Shown one piece after another: positions 23,281-31,860 of a stretch of 33,249 bases of DNA. Source of the DNA: Anaerolineales bacterium (GTDB taxonomy: Bacteria > Chloroflexota > Anaerolineae > Anaerolineales > Villigracilaceae); contig JAGNWT010000042.1 in assembly GCA_017985935.1 (NCBI GenBank), positions 1 to 33,249 on the forward strand, in the 5' to 3' direction. The notes under the pieces were generated by a model. It had not been told where the DNA came from, searched no databases, and worked only from the letters and a program-made list of their open reading frames with translations. The position numbers and the translations under genes are program-made. Each line of letters begins with the position of its first letter. Position 1 is the first letter of the stretch.

Positions 23281-24120
23281 ATGACCTTGATCGTTGCTGA
23301 CACCACTTGTGGACTTCCGCGCGCGCTGCTCGCACAGCGAAACATCCCATTGATCCCGCAGATCGTTGTGTTCGGAGAGGAATCTTTTCACGACGACAGG
23401 GAATTGGATACCGCCGCATTTTTGCAAAAGCTAAAAGCTTCAAAAACATTGCCCAAGACCTCCGCGCCGGAGCCGCCTTTGTACTTTCCTATTTTCAAGA
23501 TGGCGCAGGAAAAAGGCGAGAGTGTGATCGTGGTCGCGCCGACCGGCAAAGCCAGCGGAACGGTCCGCTCGGCACAGACTGCCGCTCAGGAATTTCCGCA
23601 GGTCGATATCCGCGTGGTGGATACGCAGACCATTTCATGCAACCTCGGCTCGCTTGTGCTGCTGGCAGATGACATGGCAAAGGCAGGCGAATCTGCGGAT
23701 GCGATCGTTGCCAAACTCAACGACCTGATCCCGCGCGGACGTATCTACTTCCTTGTGGACACGCTCGAATACCTTGCCAAAGGCGGGCGCATTGGCGGGG
23801 CGAAACGTCTGCTGGCGGAACTGCTGGAGATCAAGCCGATCTTGCAGATGAAGGACGGGCAGGTGGAGTCTTTCGAGCAGCAGCGAACGAAGAAACGCGC
23901 GTTGGCACGCCTGGTGGAGGTGACAGCGGAGAAATGCCCGGGCGGAGAGGCAGCCCATTTGTGTGTGATTCAGGTCGAGGCGGAGAATGAGGCGCAGTCC
24001 CTTGCGGCAGAGTTGAAGTCGCGGGTCGGCGTTCCGCAGATCCCCATCTACGAACTGCCCCCGGCCATCGTCGTCCACGCTGGGCCAAAAGCCATGGGTG
24101 TGGGCTTCTTCATGAAGTAG
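23281..24120 (+). CDS. DegV family fatty-acid-binding protein
   Basis: The 279-residue length and layout match DegV (FakB-type) proteins. The sequence opens with IVADTTCGLP, has TSAPEPPLYF near 60 and GKASGTVRSAQTAA near 89, the conserved VDTLEYLAKGGRIGG near 158-172, and the late HAGPKAMGVGF. In Firmicutes FakB binds a fatty acid and presents it to the kinase FakA. No FakA-like gene is visible here, so the role is inferred from fold only. GGGAGA lies about nine bases before the start. The 86-base spacer upstream holds TACAAT (23238-23243) as a possible -10, without a good -35. Confidence 0.9.
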   Translation: MTLIVADTTCGLPRALLAQRNIPLIPQIVVFGEESFHDDRELDTAAFLQKLKASKTLPKTSAPEPPLYFPIFKMAQEKGESVIVVAPTGKASGTVRSAQTAAQEFPQVDIRVVDTQTISCNLGSLVLLADDMAKAGESADAIVAKLNDLIPRGRIYFLVDTLEYLAKGGRIGGAKRLLAELLEIKPILQMKDGQVESFEQQRTKKRALARLVEVTAEKCPGGEAAHLCVIQVEAENEAQSLAAELKSRVGVPQIPIYELPPAIVVHAGPKAMGVGFFMK

Positions 24121-24136
24121 GGTATTCAAATCTGCA

Positions 24137-24145
24137 TGGTATAAT
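24137..24145 (+). promoter_or_regulatory. Extended -10 promoter of the YebC gene
   Basis: TGGTATAAT is a perfect extended -10. Transcription would start near 24152 and give a leader of about 50 bases before the ATG at 24203. No -35 match is seen at the right distance. Confidence 0.55.
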
Positions 24146-24202
24146 TTTGCCGCTTATTGCGAAATTCCCCACGAATGTGGTTATTTTTTGAAGGAGAACG
24201 AC

Positions 24203-24958
24203 ATGTCAGGTCATTCCAAGTGGTCCACCATTAAACGAAAGAAAGGCGTTGCCGATGCCAAGCGCGGCGCCATTTTTACAAGGCTTGCCCGCGAGCTTAC
24301 CATCGCGGCGCGTGAAGGCGGCGGCGACCCCGACACCAACTTCCGCTTGCGCCTCGCGTGGGATAAAGCCCGCGCCGAGAACATGCCCAAGGATAATATC
24401 GAGCGTGCCATCAAACGCGGCTCCGGCGAAGACAAAGACGGCACCACCTTTGAAGAGATCACTTTTGAAGGCTATGGTCCGCACGGCTCGGCGTTGATGG
24501 TAACCTGCGTCACCGACAACCGCAACCGCACCGTGCCGGATATGCGTCACGCATTCAGCAAATCGGGCGGTAACATGGCCGAAGTCGGCGCAGTGGCGTG
24601 GCAGTTCGACCGCAAGTCTTACTTTGCCTTCCCTGCCAGCCAGATGAACTTTGACAAGGCTTTTGAGCTCGGCATTGAAGCGGGCGCGGATGATGTGGTG
24701 GACGGCGGCGACACGATCGAAATCTACGCGCCGGTGGAAGCCTTCAAGACCATCGCGGATGCTTTGCACAAGGCGGGTGTTCATCCCGAAGAATCGGGAC
24801 TGCGCATGATCGCCAAGCAGGAGATCGAGCTCGATGTGGAATCCACGCTGAAGTTCATGAAGATGGTCGAATCCATCGAAGAACTGGATGATGTGCAGGA
24901 TGTCTTCCACAACGTGAAGATGTCCGACGAAGCTCTCGCGGCTCTCGAAGCGGCGTAA
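24203..24958 (+). CDS. YebC/PmpR (TACO1) family protein
   Basis: The 251-residue product begins MSGHSKWSTIKRKKG, the near-invariant YebC start, followed by KRGAIFTRLARELTIAAREGGGDP, NMPKDNIERAIKRG and FEGYGPHGSALMV. The family is annotated as transcriptional regulators, but members also help ribosomes through difficult sequences such as polyproline stretches; which applies here is open. The start at 24203 is chosen because AAGGAG lies six bases upstream. An in-frame TTG at 24188 would include that site. It precedes ruvC and ruvA, an order common in bacteria. Confidence 0.95.
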   Translation: MSGHSKWSTIKRKKGVADAKRGAIFTRLARELTIAAREGGGDPDTNFRLRLAWDKARAENMPKDNIERAIKRGSGEDKDGTTFEEITFEGYGPHGSALMVTCVTDNRNRTVPDMRHAFSKSGGNMAEVGAVAWQFDRKSYFAFPASQMNFDKAFELGIEAGADDVVDGGDTIEIYAPVEAFKTIADALHKAGVHPEESGLRMIAKQEIELDVESTLKFMKMVESIEELDDVQDVFHNVKMSDEALAALEAA

Positions 24959-24962
24959 ACCT

Positions 24963-24999
24963 AAAATCTGAATTCAGAGTTCTGAATTCAGATTTTTTT
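24963..24999 (+). terminator. Hairpin with T run between yebC and ruvC
   Basis: AAAATCTGAATTCAGA (24963-24978) and TCTGAATTCAGATTTT (24981-24996) form a 16-base perfect stem with a two-base GT gap, then extra Ts to 24999. It has the form of an intrinsic terminator but ends only three bases before the ruvC ATG. Confidence 0.75.
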
Positions 25000-25002
25000 C
25001 TT

Positions 25003-25485
25003 ATGACCCTCGCACTCGGAATCGACCCCGGCACCGCCACCACAGGATTTGGACTCGTGCGCCTCACGCGTGACGGGGACCTGGTCGCTGTTTCCTATGG
25101 CATTCTCTCCACCCCAAAAGACGCCAGTCCATCGGCGCGGCTGGTGATGCTTTTCGACCAGCTCAACTCCCTGCTCAGGGAACACAAGCCTGATACCGCC
25201 GCGGTGGAAAAATTATTCTTCTCGAAGAACGTCACCACGGCCCTTGCGGTGGGACAGGCACGCGGGGTGATCATGCTCTGTCTGCAGCAGGCGGGAATCG
25301 AACCCTTTGAATACACTCCCAACGAAGTGAAACAGGCGGTCGCCGGTTTTGGCGGCGCCGATAAACGACAGGTGCAGGACATGGTACGCGCGCTGCTGCA
25401 ACTGGAAAAGATCCCCAAGCCCGACGATGCCGCCGATGCGCTGGCGATCGCCATCACCCACTTGAACACCAAACGATACGAGTAA
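25003..25485 (+). CDS. ruvC: Holliday junction resolvase RuvC
   Basis: The 160-residue product matches RuvC. GIDPGTATTGFG carries the first catalytic Asp (D8), AAVEKLFFSKN the catalytic Glu near 67, and PDDAADALAIA the last acidic pair near 145. RuvC is a dimeric endonuclease that cuts Holliday junctions symmetrically, working with RuvAB. ruvA follows 70 bases on, but ruvB is not in the window. The start is certain from the protein, yet no ribosome-binding site is possible in the three bases after the hairpin. Translation may depend on the preceding gene or on SD-independent initiation. Confidence 0.96.
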   Translation: MTLALGIDPGTATTGFGLVRLTRDGDLVAVSYGILSTPKDASPSARLVMLFDQLNSLLREHKPDTAAVEKLFFSKNVTTALAVGQARGVIMLCLQQAGIEPFEYTPNEVKQAVAGFGGADKRQVQDMVRALLQLEKIPKPDDAADALAIAITHLNTKRYE

Positions 25486-25542
25486 CCACAAAGACACAAA
25501 AGGTTCTTTTCTTCGCGCCTTTGTGTCTTTGTGACTTCGTGG
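25486..25542. repeat. CACAAAGACACAAAG-type dispersed inverted repeat
   Basis: CACAAAGACACAAAAGG (25487-25503) faces CCTTTGTGTCTTTGTG (25518-25533) and then GTGG, forming a long hairpin with one bulge and a loop TTCTTTTCTTCGCG. Read on the minus strand, the right half is CCACGAAGTCACAAAG and so on, a word I recall as a widespread intergenic repeat in unrelated bacteria. It fills the whole ruvC-ruvA spacer. Confidence 0.7.
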
Positions 25543-25555
25543 TAAAAATGGCTCT

Positions 25556-26131
25556 ATGATAGCAACCCTGCGTGGAGAAGTTTCCCAGATCGAAGATAAC
25601 GCCCTGATCGTCGAAGTCGGCGGAGTGGGCTACAGAGTCTTTGTCCCTGCGCCTTTGCGCGGAAGCGCCAAAGCGGGCGAGACGATCTTTTTGTTCACAC
25701 ATCTCGTTGTGCGTGAAGATGCCTTCCTGCTCTACGGATTCGAATCCCAAAGCGACAGGGAACTCTTCAACATCCTGCTCGGCGTGGACGGGGTCGGTCC
25801 CAAGGTGGCACTGTCTGTGTTATCCACCATGACCCTCGACGCCATTCAGCGCGCGGTCTTTGCCGAAGAACCAGACGTTTTGAGCCGCGTGCCCGGGGTG
25901 GGAAAAAAGACCGCGCAGAAAATGGCTCTGCACCTCAAAGACAAACTCAAGCCGGTGGACTCACTCTCCAAACTTGCGTCCATCTCCGATACCGACAGCG
26001 AAGTCATCGCCGCGCTGACCGCTTTGGGCTACTCGGTGGTCGAAGCGCAAGCCGCGCTGCAATCCATCCCCAAGGACGCGCCCGACGATACCGAGCAACG
26101 ACTCAGGCTGGCGCTGGGGTATTTCCAGTAA
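25556..26131 (+). CDS. ruvA: Holliday junction DNA helicase subunit RuvA
   Basis: The 191-residue product begins MIATLRGEV, typical of RuvA, with an OB-fold N-terminal domain (1-64), tandem helix-hairpin-helix motifs (LLGVDGVGPKVALSVLS near 77 and LSRVPGVGKKTAQKMALHLK near 107), and a small C-terminal domain (about 145-191, EVIAALTALGYSVVEAQAAL) that contacts RuvB. RuvA forms a tetramer around the junction and loads the RuvB motor. No Shine-Dalgarno precedes the ATG. A three-codon frame (ATG GCT CTA TGA at 25548) overlaps the start as ATGA. A radical SAM gene follows 14 bases after the stop. Confidence 0.96.
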   Translation: MIATLRGEVSQIEDNALIVEVGGVGYRVFVPAPLRGSAKAGETIFLFTHLVVREDAFLLYGFESQSDRELFNILLGVDGVGPKVALSVLSTMTLDAIQRAVFAEEPDVLSRVPGVGKKTAQKMALHLKDKLKPVDSLSKLASISDTDSEVIAALTALGYSVVEAQAALQSIPKDAPDDTEQRLRLALGYFQ

Positions 26132-26145
26132 GCTAAAGAACAAAC

Positions 26146-27198
26146 ATGGTTGCCTATACAAAGAACCTGCTTAAGCTCGCCGCCGGCAACCTTGACCTTA
26201 CTCCGCAGGTGGCAGTGTATTACGTCACCATGCAGTGCAACCTCAACTGCGCCTACTGCGAAGACTTTGGTTCGCGGCGTAATCATCAGGTAACCCAAAA
26301 CCCATCCACAGAGAATGCAAAGAAAATCCTGCGCGTCATCCGCTCGGGATTTTCTCGTCTTTGGCTGACAGGCGGCGAGCCGCTCATGCATCCGCAGATC
26401 CTTGCATTGCTTGATTACGCTCGGAATGAGTTGAAGTTCCGCGAGGTCAGCCTCATCACAAATGGGACTCTTCTTTCCCAATTCCTACTCCCTGATCATT
26501 TAATTACCAATTATCTCGACCGCCTCATCATCAGCCTTGACTCTGTTGACCCGAACACCTTAAACCTCGTCAGTCTGCCGAACATCCACGCAGAGAACGT
26601 GATCGAGAACGCACGCGCCGCCGCCAAGCTGCAAAAAAGCCACGACTTTCAGTTGTCGCTCAATGCGGTGATCACCCCTGAGACCCTGCCCGGCATGGAC
26701 AGTCTGATCAATTTCTGCGTTGAGAATCACATCTGGCTCTCGCTCTCACCGCAGGCGGTGAACAACCTGCCGCGCTATGAGCTGGCCACCTCACAGGAAT
26801 ACCGCACCTTCATCGAGAAGGTAATTGTGCTCAAGAAAAACGGCGCGCCGATCCTTGGCAGCACGGCTTATCTCAACATGCTCATTGACCAAACCCCTTA
26901 CGAATGCTACCCAACCCTCGCCCCGCGCATCATGCCCGACGGCTGGCTGGCCTATCCCTGCCGACCGATGGAAAAAGCGGGCGGAGAGCAGGGCGGGCGC
27001 GCGGTCAACCTGCTGGATGTAAATTCATGGGACGAAGCATGGAGCATCGCGCAGGAAAAATTTGGTCAGGCGCCCACCTCCTGCGTATCGTGTTTTCAAC
27101 AGTGCTACGCCGAACCATCGCTGATGCAGGCACGTCCGCTGGAATATTTGCGCGAGCGAATCCGCGGCGTGGATTTGAGTGGCTATGCTCCGGGATAG
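26146..27198 (+). CDS. Radical SAM protein with C-terminal SPASM-like cysteines
   Basis: The 350-residue product binds a [4Fe-4S] cluster through C31, C35 and C38 (CNLNCAYC, the C-x3-C-x2-C motif) and has the SAM-binding GGEP motif in RLWLTGGEPLMHP near 80. Further cysteines come late: one in YECYP, one in YPCRP and CVSCFQQC at 313-320, as in SPASM/twitch auxiliary-cluster domains. Family members modify peptides or small molecules through a 5'-deoxyadenosyl radical. No peptide-precursor gene is visible beside it, so the substrate is unknown. It starts 14 bases after ruvA without a Shine-Dalgarno. The FAD enzyme downstream is a possible partner. Confidence 0.88.
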   Translation: MVAYTKNLLKLAAGNLDLTPQVAVYYVTMQCNLNCAYCEDFGSRRNHQVTQNPSTENAKKILRVIRSGFSRLWLTGGEPLMHPQILALLDYARNELKFREVSLITNGTLLSQFLLPDHLITNYLDRLIISLDSVDPNTLNLVSLPNIHAENVIENARAAAKLQKSHDFQLSLNAVITPETLPGMDSLINFCVENHIWLSLSPQAVNNLPRYELATSQEYRTFIEKVIVLKKNGAPILGSTAYLNMLIDQTPYECYPTLAPRIMPDGWLAYPCRPMEKAGGEQGGRAVNLLDVNSWDEAWSIAQEKFGQAPTSCVSCFQQCYAEPSLMQARPLEYLRERIRGVDLSGYAPG

Positions 27199-27297
27199 GT
27201 CAAAGATTTGGAAGTTCAAAGGATTCGTAAATGATCAACGAAGTTTATCTGCCAAATCTCAACCTTTGCGCGTCTGCTCTTCTGCACCTTTGAGCCT

Positions 27298-28836
27298 ATG
27301 AGCAACAGCGAAATTATCATCATCGGCGGAGGGATCGCCGGCTTAAGCGCCGCGTTGCATCTCGCGGAGCGCGGACTCAAACCGCTCGTTCTCGAAGCAG
27401 ACGAAAAATATCTGGGCGGAAGGTTGCGCGGCGGCGAGACAATCCAAATTGGCGAACACTCTTTTCGGCTTGAACATGGCGTGCATGGCATCTGGTCGCA
27501 GTACCGCAACCTGCAAGCCATGCTGGCTCGTCACAGCCTGCGCCCGGTCTATGTCCCCGCGCAGGAAGAGCAATGGATCTATCGTACCGAGCAAAAGATA
27601 TGGCGCATCCCCGTCGGCTCGGCCATACGCCGCTCGATCATCCCGCCGCCATTTCACTACCTGCAATTATTTTTTCGTCCTTATTTTCTTTTCGTACTTG
27701 GCTTGCGCGAACTGCCGGCGCTGTTCAACGTTTGGGCGGGGTTGAGCATGGCGGTGGGCATTGACCCGATCGCTGAAGATCAACCCATGGAGGGCATCAC
27801 CCTCGGCGACATGACCCGCAAATGGTCGCCCGCGTTGAAATCATTTTTCCTTGGGCTGGCGCGCAACGGGCTTTCATCACATCCCGACGAAGTCTCCATT
27901 TCAGGTTTCATCGCTTTCCTGCGGTTTTACACATTGATGCGCCGCGACGCGTGGATGTTCTCCTACCTACCCAATGACGGCGGCACCAGCATTTGCGAAC
28001 CGCTCGGAGCAAGGATAAAGCAGCTCGGAGGCGAGATCAGGCTCGGGCGCAGAGTGACGCGCATTGCCAGAGATGGAGAGAAATGGCTCGTGACTCAGGA
28101 ATCAAGCTCGGGTGAGGAAACTCTGCGCGCCGGTCAGATCATCCTGGCAACGGATCCTAAAAATTCCAAACAGATCCTGCGCAATAGCTTTGGTCCACAG
28201 ATCGATGACCTGTTCTTCCCGCGCGCGTTATCGAATGCCATCGTCCGTTTGTGGTTCGATGCCAAACCACGCAAGATGCCCGAAGCGGGGATCTTCACGG
28301 GCGAATTCACCCTGCATAATTTTTTCTGGCTCGACCGAATGTATAACCCATACCGCCGCTGGTCGCGCGAGACGGGCGGAAGCGCGCTGGAGGCGCACAT
28401 CTACGGTCCGCCAGAAACACTGGCAGAACCCGACGCAGCGCTGCTGGCAAAGTCGATCTTTGAAGTGCAGCAGACCTTCCCCGAACTGCGCGGACATTTG
28501 ATCAAACAACATTTGCAGCGCAACGCGGAAGTTCACACCCTGCCGCAGGTCGGCGCGAAGGAAAAATATCTGGGCACGGTTACGCCGTGGGAGAATCTTT
28601 TCTGCGCCGGTGATTGGGTGCGCCACCCCATGCCTTCGTTCTTTTTGGAAAGAGCCTGCGCCACGGGCATCGAAGCGGCGAATGCCGTGCTCGAAAAACA
28701 CGGACTTGAAAAATGGAATTTGATCGAATACCTGCCCGCCGAACCTTTCGTGGCGTGGATCGAGAAATTAATGGTGAAAGGTCGAAAGGCAAAGGTGGCG
28801 AAGCGGAAAGGAAGGAACGGGGAACGGGTGGGGTAA
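27298..28836 (+). CDS. FAD-dependent oxidoreductase, amine oxidase / phytoene desaturase type
   Basis: The 512-residue product begins with a Rossmann dinucleotide fold (IIIIGGGIAGLSAALHLAERGL, glycines 10-15) and an ADP-ribose-binding acidic residue in LVLEAD. It ends with the FAD-binding segment FCAGDWVRHPMPSFFLERACATGIEAAN near 446, characteristic of flavin amine oxidases, carotenoid desaturases and squalene-type HpnE enzymes. RLRGGETIQIGEHSFRLEHGVHGIW near 43-67 matches the desaturase group. A basic C-terminal tail (MVKGRKAKVAKRKGRNGERVG) is unusual. No carotenoid or hopanoid genes are adjacent, so the substrate is open. The 99-base spacer upstream resembles other filler-like spacers here and offers no Shine-Dalgarno. 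Confidence 0.87.
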   Translation: MSNSEIIIIGGGIAGLSAALHLAERGLKPLVLEADEKYLGGRLRGGETIQIGEHSFRLEHGVHGIWSQYRNLQAMLARHSLRPVYVPAQEEQWIYRTEQKIWRIPVGSAIRRSIIPPPFHYLQLFFRPYFLFVLGLRELPALFNVWAGLSMAVGIDPIAEDQPMEGITLGDMTRKWSPALKSFFLGLARNGLSSHPDEVSISGFIAFLRFYTLMRRDAWMFSYLPNDGGTSICEPLGARIKQLGGEIRLGRRVTRIARDGEKWLVTQESSSGEETLRAGQIILATDPKNSKQILRNSFGPQIDDLFFPRALSNAIVRLWFDAKPRKMPEAGIFTGEFTLHNFFWLDRMYNPYRRWSRETGGSALEAHIYGPPETLAEPDAALLAKSIFEVQQTFPELRGHLIKQHLQRNAEVHTLPQVGAKEKYLGTVTPWENLFCAGDWVRHPMPSFFLERACATGIEAANAVLEKHGLEKWNLIEYLPAEPFVAWIEKLMVKGRKAKVAKRKGRNGERVG

Positions 28837-28873
28837 AATAATCCGCAATAAAATTTGAGATTGGAAAAAAAAC

Positions 28874-29722
28874 ATGCTGAATAAAAAGATCGCATTTATC
28901 GGGCCGGGCGTGATGGCAGAAGCCATGATCGCCGGGTTGCTGCGCCAGAAGCTTGCCGACCCAAAGAACATCACCGCTTCAGGTCCGCGTGAAGAACGAG
29001 GCGTGGAGTTGAATAAAAAGTACGGCATCAAATTCACCACCAACAATGCCGATGCCGCCCATCACGCGGATGTGGTCGTGCTGTCGGTCAAGCCGCAGCG
29101 ACTGACCGAGGTGATGAAAGGTTTGAAGGGCATACGCAGCGACGCGCTGGTGCTGTCCATCATTGCGGGCGCGACCATCAAGAAGATCGGCACCGGTCTG
29201 AAACACAAGGCGATCGTCCGCTCGATGCCGAACACGCCGGGGCAGATCGGCGAGGGCATCACCGTTTGGGCTGCGTCCAAAGAGGTCAGCGAAGATCAGC
29301 AAAAGATGGCGCGTTCCCTGTTGAGCGCGATGGGCGAGGAAGTGTATGTGGAAGATGAAAGTTATCTCGACATGGCGACCGCGCTCTCGGGTTCGGGTCC
29401 CGCGTATGTTTTTCTCTTCACCGAGGCATTGATCGACGCCGGCGTCCACATGGGATTCCCGCGCCGCATCGCCGAGCAGCTGGTCTTGCAGACCATCAAG
29501 GGCTCCGCTTCATATTATCAAGGCGCGAGCCGGCACCCCGCCACCTTGCGGAATCAGGTCACCTCGCCGGGCGGGACTTCTGCCGAAGCATTGTATTATC
29601 TCGAGAAGGCGGGCTTTCGCACGGCAATCTCGCGCGCGGTGTGGGCGGCGTATCAACGCTCACTGGAATTGGGCAAGGAAAAGCCCGGCCACATCGCGGA
29701 TGTGGGCGAAGAAGAAAGTTAA
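28874..29722 (+). CDS. proC: Pyrroline-5-carboxylate reductase
   Basis: The 282-residue product has the ProC pattern: nucleotide-binding IAFIGPGVMAEAMIAGLL at the start, VVLSVKPQ near 72, MPNTPGQIGEG near 119, the substrate and dimer region ALSGSGPAYVFLFTEALIDAG near 169, and the signature QVTSPGGTSAEAL near 227. It reduces pyrroline-5-carboxylate to proline with NAD(P)H. The glycine motif reads GPGVMAEA where GGGNMAEA is more usual. The stretch before the ATG is TTGGAAAAAAAAC, a weak ribosome-binding site. A clear terminator follows. Confidence 0.96.
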   Translation: MLNKKIAFIGPGVMAEAMIAGLLRQKLADPKNITASGPREERGVELNKKYGIKFTTNNADAAHHADVVVLSVKPQRLTEVMKGLKGIRSDALVLSIIAGATIKKIGTGLKHKAIVRSMPNTPGQIGEGITVWAASKEVSEDQQKMARSLLSAMGEEVYVEDESYLDMATALSGSGPAYVFLFTEALIDAGVHMGFPRRIAEQLVLQTIKGSASYYQGASRHPATLRNQVTSPGGTSAEALYYLEKAGFRTAISRAVWAAYQRSLELGKEKPGHIADVGEEES

Positions 29723-29743
29723 GACCGCCAGATACTCAAACAC

Positions 29744-29781
29744 AAAAAATGCGGATGGGTTAAAATCCATTCGCATTTTTT
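29744..29781 (+). terminator. Rho-independent terminator of proC
   Basis: AAAAAATGCGGATGG and CCATTCGCATTTTTT form a 15-base stem with one G-U pair and an eight-base loop, ending in six Ts. Confidence 0.85.
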
Positions 29782-29812
29782 ACTTCTCACTTTTTGCTTT
29801 TCACTGGAATCC

Positions 29813-31816
29813 ATGTCTCTCATCACCGTCTCCTCTCTTTCCAAATCGTACGGCCCCACTGATATTTTCAGCGGGGTATCGTTCTCTGTCGCCAAGGGCG
29901 CGCGCATGGCGATCGTCGGACCCAACGGCATCGGCAAGACCTCGCTGCTGCGGATCCTCGTCGGCGCGGACGAAGCCACCTCGGGAACCGTGACCCGCTC
30001 CAAGGGAGTCCGGATCGGGTACCTGTCACAAGAGGCGGATTTCGAAATGACGGGAACTCTCTGGGAGGCTTGCGAATCTGTCTTCAGTCATTTCAAAACC
30101 GAACAAGAGGAACTGCATCGGCTCGAAGGGCTGATGTCTGACCCCGATCAACTCGATGAAGTGATGGCTCGTTACGGCAAACTGCAGGATGATTTCGAGC
30201 GGCGCGGCGGTTACACCTACCTGACCAAGATCCGTCAGGTGCTGACGGGTTTGGGATTCAGCGAAGCCGATTATCAACTCAGCATTGACCATCTCTCCGG
30301 CGGTCAGCGCACGCGCGGATTTTTGGCACGCCTGCTGCTCTCGGACCCCGACATCCTCCTGTTGGACGAACCCACCAATCACCTCGACATCGCCGCCGTT
30401 GAATGGCTCGAAGGATATTTGAGTCAGTGGGAAGGCGCGGCGATCATCGTTTCACATGACCGTTACTTTTTAGACAAGGCTTGCAACGTCATCTTCGAAA
30501 TGTTCCCCGGCGCAACAGAGGTTTACCGCGGCAATTACAGCGCGTACCTGAAACAGCGCACCGAACGCGCCGCGCGCAGGCAGGAAATTTTCGAATCTGA
30601 AAAAGAAAAATTGATGAAGGAAGTGGAGTACATCAAGCGCAACGTGTCGGGGCAGAACGTTCTGCAAGCCAAGGGCAAGCTCAAACGTCTCTCGCGCATT
30701 CTGCAAGCCATCGAACAGATCGGCATGGAAGCCGCGCTCAACCAAAAGTGGAGCGAGACCGCCAGCGAAGTTTCCGTCACCACATCCATCATGGGCGTGG
30801 AGGAAGCCGAGCGCCGCGTGCGCGGACTGCAGTCACCAGTGCGGACTTTGCCCAACCTGCACCTGCGCCTTTCTTCTGAAACCCGCTCAGGCGACATGGT
30901 CATCCGCTCGGAGAATCTCAAGGTGGGATTTTCCGACAAGTTTCTTTTCTCTTCGCCCAACATTGACCTGAGACGCAGCGACTGCGCCGCCCTGATCGGG
31001 CCGAACGGCGCGGGCAAATCCACCTTCCTCAAAACCATTCTCGGTCAGATCCCGCCGTTGGCTGGGGATGTGACTCTGGGAGCGAGTCTGCGCATTGGGT
31101 ATTTTGCGCAGGCGCACGAAGGGCTTGACCCGCAGAAAAGCGTCATCGACGAGATCATGGATGCGACAGGCTGGCTCCCCCAGCGGGCGCGCGAGTATCT
31201 TGGCAAGTATCTTTTCTCCGGCGATGATGCCTTCAAAAAAGTGTACATGCTCTCCGGCGGCGAGCGCGGACGACTCGCGCTGGCGAAGCTTGCCTTGCAG
31301 GATACGAATTTACTGCTGCTCGACGAACCAACCAACCACCTGGATATTCCCTCGCAGGAAATCCTTGAAGCCGTGCTCGATGACTACCAGGGCACGATCC
31401 TGCTCGTCACCCATGACCGTTATCTCGTGGATGCGGTCGCCACCCAGATCTGGGAGATCGACACAGACGAATCACATCTTGTGATCTTCAAGGGCTCATA
31501 CTCCCAAATGAAGGAAGAACGCGAAAAGGAAGAGGCGCGGCGGCTCGCCATGCAAATGGAGCAGGAACCTGCCGCGGCGGTCGATAACCGCAAGGCAAAG
31601 TCTGTGGCATCGAAAGAGGAAAGAAAAAAGAAAGCCCTTAAGCAGGAACTCGAGAACAGCATTACCGCGCTCGAAAAGGAACTAGGCGAGATCGGCAATA
31701 AACTTGCAAACCCGCCCAAAGATGCCGGCGAGGTCGTAAAACTGGCAAAGGAATACGACCGCGTGCAAAAGGAAATGGATTCGAAGCTGGCAGAGTGGGA
31801 AGTGCTGGAAGGTTAA
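29813..31816 (+). CDS. ABC-F family ATP-binding protein (translation-associated)
   Basis: The 667-residue product has two ATP-binding cassettes and no membrane segment. The first has Walker A GPNGIGKT (36-43), signature LSGGQRTRG near 162 and LLLDEPTNHLD near 182. The second has GPNGAGKS near 397, LSGGERGRL near 478 and the same Walker B. Between them (about 240-325) lies the charged helical P-site tRNA interaction linker. The C-terminal 90 residues are a Lys/Glu-rich coiled coil, as in Uup or YdiF-type members. ABC-F proteins act on the ribosome, as translation factors or in antibiotic protection; no drug specificity can be inferred. The start has only a weak GGA. Confidence 0.95.
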   Translation: MSLITVSSLSKSYGPTDIFSGVSFSVAKGARMAIVGPNGIGKTSLLRILVGADEATSGTVTRSKGVRIGYLSQEADFEMTGTLWEACESVFSHFKTEQEELHRLEGLMSDPDQLDEVMARYGKLQDDFERRGGYTYLTKIRQVLTGLGFSEADYQLSIDHLSGGQRTRGFLARLLLSDPDILLLDEPTNHLDIAAVEWLEGYLSQWEGAAIIVSHDRYFLDKACNVIFEMFPGATEVYRGNYSAYLKQRTERAARRQEIFESEKEKLMKEVEYIKRNVSGQNVLQAKGKLKRLSRILQAIEQIGMEAALNQKWSETASEVSVTTSIMGVEEAERRVRGLQSPVRTLPNLHLRLSSETRSGDMVIRSENLKVGFSDKFLFSSPNIDLRRSDCAALIGPNGAGKSTFLKTILGQIPPLAGDVTLGASLRIGYFAQAHEGLDPQKSVIDEIMDATGWLPQRAREYLGKYLFSGDDAFKKVYMLSGGERGRLALAKLALQDTNLLLLDEPTNHLDIPSQEILEAVLDDYQGTILLVTHDRYLVDAVATQIWEIDTDESHLVIFKGSYSQMKEEREKEEARRLAMQMEQEPAAAVDNRKAKSVASKEERKKKALKQELENSITALEKELGEIGNKLANPPKDAGEVVKLAKEYDRVQKEMDSKLAEWEVLEG

Positions 31817-31860
31817 AATAAAAAAACTCCGATGCTTTCTCGCATCGGAGTTTTTTTATT
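31817..31860. terminator. Perfect 19-base-stem bidirectional terminator
   Basis: AATAAAAAAACTCCGATGC and its exact complement flank the loop TTTCTC, giving A- and T-runs on both strands. It lies between the ABC-F gene (+) and the DUF4332 gene (-). Its last base is the final base of the DUF4332 stop codon (31860-31862). Confidence 0.93.
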
